Positions 63,028-64,000 of a stretch of DNA of 64,000 nucleotides are shown one piece after another. This DNA is from an uncultured Bacteroidia bacterium (GTDB taxonomy: Bacteria; Bacteroidota; Bacteroidia; Bacteroidales; UBA932): NCBI GenBank assembly GCA_902768985.1, contig CACXNA010000007.1:89337-153336 (forward strand), read 5' to 3'. The notes under the pieces are model-generated. The model was not told the origin of the DNA. It did not search any database and saw only the letters and a program-made list of their open reading frames with translations. Made by a program: the position numbers and the translations under genes. Numbering within the stretch: the stretch's first letter is position 1; every line of letters starts with the position of its first letter.

Positions 63028-63159
63028 TTACTTCACTCTCCCTCCCTCCAACATCCTTTCATACTCTTCCTGGGCGCGGCGGCGCTTGCTGCCCCACTGG
63101 GGCCAGAAGAGGTAGCGGCAGAATTGCCAGATTGCATTCAAAACACCTTTTACTGTCAT
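63028..63159 (-). CDS. Small basic peptide (43 residues) with an FWPQW motif
   Basis: A short frame, MTVKGVLNAIWQFCRYLFWP then QWGSKRRRAQEEYERMLEGG and RVK, with ATG at 63159. Its middle (FCRYLFWPQWGSKRR) is matched by a degraded copy at 63394-63453 (YCGYVFWPLWRKTKRE), which shows the sequence is a recurring small coding unit in this locus. Function unknown; no family recognised. Confidence 0.45.
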   Translation of the reverse strand: MTVKGVLNAIWQFCRYLFWPQWGSKRRRAQEEYERMLEGGRVK

Positions 63160-63208
63160 AAACTCAAGATAACTTCAAGCCAACACAACAAGGCCTGCAC
63201 AGACGATC

Positions 63209-63397
63209 TTATTCAGCCTTCAATAAGGCCAACGTCTTCTTGATGTCTTCCAAACTCACAGTTCCACCCCACATACGATAGACATACTCTGGGGTGATAC
63301 ATCATGGATCCATAGAACAGGAGCGAGTTTCGGATTCCATAAATTCACGCAGGCGGTCCACAATACCAACCGGATATTTTTCACATTTTTCACTCAT
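63209..63397 (-). pseudogene. Small gene interrupted by an in-frame TGA
   Basis: A 62-codon frame starting MSEKCEKYPVGIVDRLREFM and continuing, after an in-frame TGA at 63302-63304, with CITPEYVYRMWGGTVSLEDI then KKTLALLKAE. Both halves look protein-like and are in the same frame, so a nonsense mutation (or readthrough) is likely. It starts by overlapping (ATGA) the stop of the degraded FWPxW unit. I do not recognise the family. Confidence 0.5.
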
Positions 63398-63453
63398 ATT
63401 TCTTCTCTTTTAGTCTTCCTCCACAGCGGCCAAAACACATAACCACAATACTG
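63394..63453 (-). pseudogene. Degraded copy of the FWPxW peptide unit
   Basis: The frame QYCGYVFWPLWRKTKREEI ends in TGA inside the ATG of the next small gene and lacks a start (a TGA precedes it). Matches the interior of the peptide at 63028-63159. Confidence 0.4.
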
Positions 63454-63474
63454 TCAAATCGGTTTAAACTTTCT

Positions 63475-63768
63475 TTATCCCTTAGTTAAATCTAAGACCC
63501 CTTCCACCTCATGCTCCACAAACGGCCCCTCTTTGCATTCAAAGATAACACTCCCATACTCTAACGACTCCAGCTTATGCCACACATTCTTAGGGATGTC
63601 AACCCCATAATTCCCCCTCTCCTGACTCAACACCACATCTTCTATGATAGAGCCATCATGATTGTGAGTAGTCACTCTTACCTTGCCTCGCAGGATAACG
63701 AAAGACTCATCCTTCGTTGGGTGCCGATGGATGGGTACCACAGTCCCTGGCTCCACTGCATTCAGCAT
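63475..63768 (-). pseudogene. WbuC-like cupin lacking its N-terminus
   Basis: The cupin core MLNAVEPGTVVPIHRHPTKD, VILRGKVRVTTHNHDGSIIE, NYGVDIPKNVWHKLESLEYG and VIFECKEGPFVEHEVEGVLD is intact. Upstream the same frame reads FHQSLEDKCHR and then hits a stop, so the first roughly 30 residues that WbuC proteins have (MIIDxxLLxxLxxxAKxSPRLR) are absent. It could still be translated from the internal ATG at 63768 as a 97-residue protein, but it is more probably a remnant. Confidence 0.6.
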
Positions 63769-63834
63769 CCGATGGCACTTGTCTTCCAGCGACTGATGGA
63801 AGCCCTATGCCGAGATCACACCCAATAAGGCCGA

Positions 63835-64000
63835 TTACAAAGCCAGGATATCTTCCTCCCCCGTGGGTTCATACGGCCCGTCTTTGACTTCCATTATGAC
63901 AGTGCCGGATTCCAGGGCGCGGACGGTGTGCCATTGGCCGATGGGGATGTTCAGGGCGACTACCGGGCCGCCGGGCGAGAGTTCGATGGCCTCGGTGCAG
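63835..64000 (-). CDS. wbuC: WbuC-like cupin (start beyond window edge)
   Basis: The 54 C-terminal residues of a cupin: CTEAIELSPGGPVVALNIPI and GQWHTVRALESGTVIMEVKD, then GPYEPTGEEDILAL-stop. This matches the WbuC family found beside O-antigen and capsule genes, where it is thought to be a metal-binding cupin of unknown activity. The start lies outside the window. It is the third WbuC-like sequence in 6 kb and the only one without a visible defect. Confidence 0.75.
   Translation of the reverse strand, partial: CTEAIELSPGGPVVALNIPIGQWHTVRALESGTVIMEVKDGPYEPTGEEDILAL

Noticed and set aside
63209-63397. Selenocysteine-encoding TGA
   Set aside because: No SECIS-like hairpin was recognised after the TGA and no selenoprotein family match; nonsense mutation is simpler.

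Overview
The window looks like chromosome of a GC-rich member of the Bacteroidales. The protein families are typical of that order: TPR and M16 lipoproteins, a golvesin/FN3 secreted protein, a patatin fused to an outer-membrane barrel, a membrane AraC regulator and WbuC-type cupins. The Bacteroidetes -7 promoter element TAnnTTTG stands in front of many genes. No rRNA, tRNA or CRISPR array was seen.

Layout. 0-8 kb: an M16 lipoprotein (cut by the window edge), a repeat-filled gap, a degenerate M28 peptidase divergent from a TPR protein, an MBL hydrolase, an OB-fold-like lipoprotein and pgi. 8-23 kb: a block of ten co-directional minus-strand genes (21497 down to 7989) below a membrane-bound AraC regulator. 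It encodes two paralogous sugar-BP-like lipoproteins, a BMP-like lipoprotein, a periplasmic-binding/legumain (C13) fusion, two alpha/beta hydrolases, an AMP-forming ligase, a Cache-SpoIIE phosphatase and two unknowns. No transporter permease or ATPase lies in it. I consider it the best candidate for an undescribed (sensory/processing) system. 23-43 kb: mostly housekeeping and envelope genes (msbA-like ABC exporter, vanZ-like, golvesin/FN3 protein, CapD/FlaA1-type epimerase, two PAP2 phosphatases, rfbB, rnhA, pdxA, a degenerate nuclease, trpS, recA, recX, patatin-barrel, rlmN). 43-53 kb: a REP-associated tyrosine transposase (RAYT) flanked by two copies of a ~110-bp nested palindrome, then a HhH protein, rsmI, tdk, xerD, sod, purT, an NCS2 permease and an IS4-type remnant. 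54-64 kb: a visibly more AT-rich accessory region with an AAA ATPase/TOPRIM-like pair, an XRE-ImmA/IrrE-PIN trio, a PLP aminotransferase with a cytidylyltransferase-oxidoreductase fusion (surface polysaccharide type), a PIN-domain pair, and broken or partial WbuC cupins.

The most striking property is the number of dispersed palindromic families. (A) ~110-bp nested palindromes, nine copies, two bracketing the RAYT gene. (B) ~200-310-bp elements with GC-rich terminal inverted repeats. (C) short AGTAACC palindromes. (D) a GTCATTCCGGGCTTGACCC-type palindrome. (E) a 51-bp tandem unit. (F) a CCTTCGGGAAATAA/GCGGCAAATG repeat. Several palindromes lie inside genes or form their 3' ends: rfbB, the HhH gene, trpS, the small lipoprotein at 6.1-6.5 kb and the RAYT gene itself.

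Coordinates include stop codons. Functional statements rest on motif recognition by eye; no database search was run.
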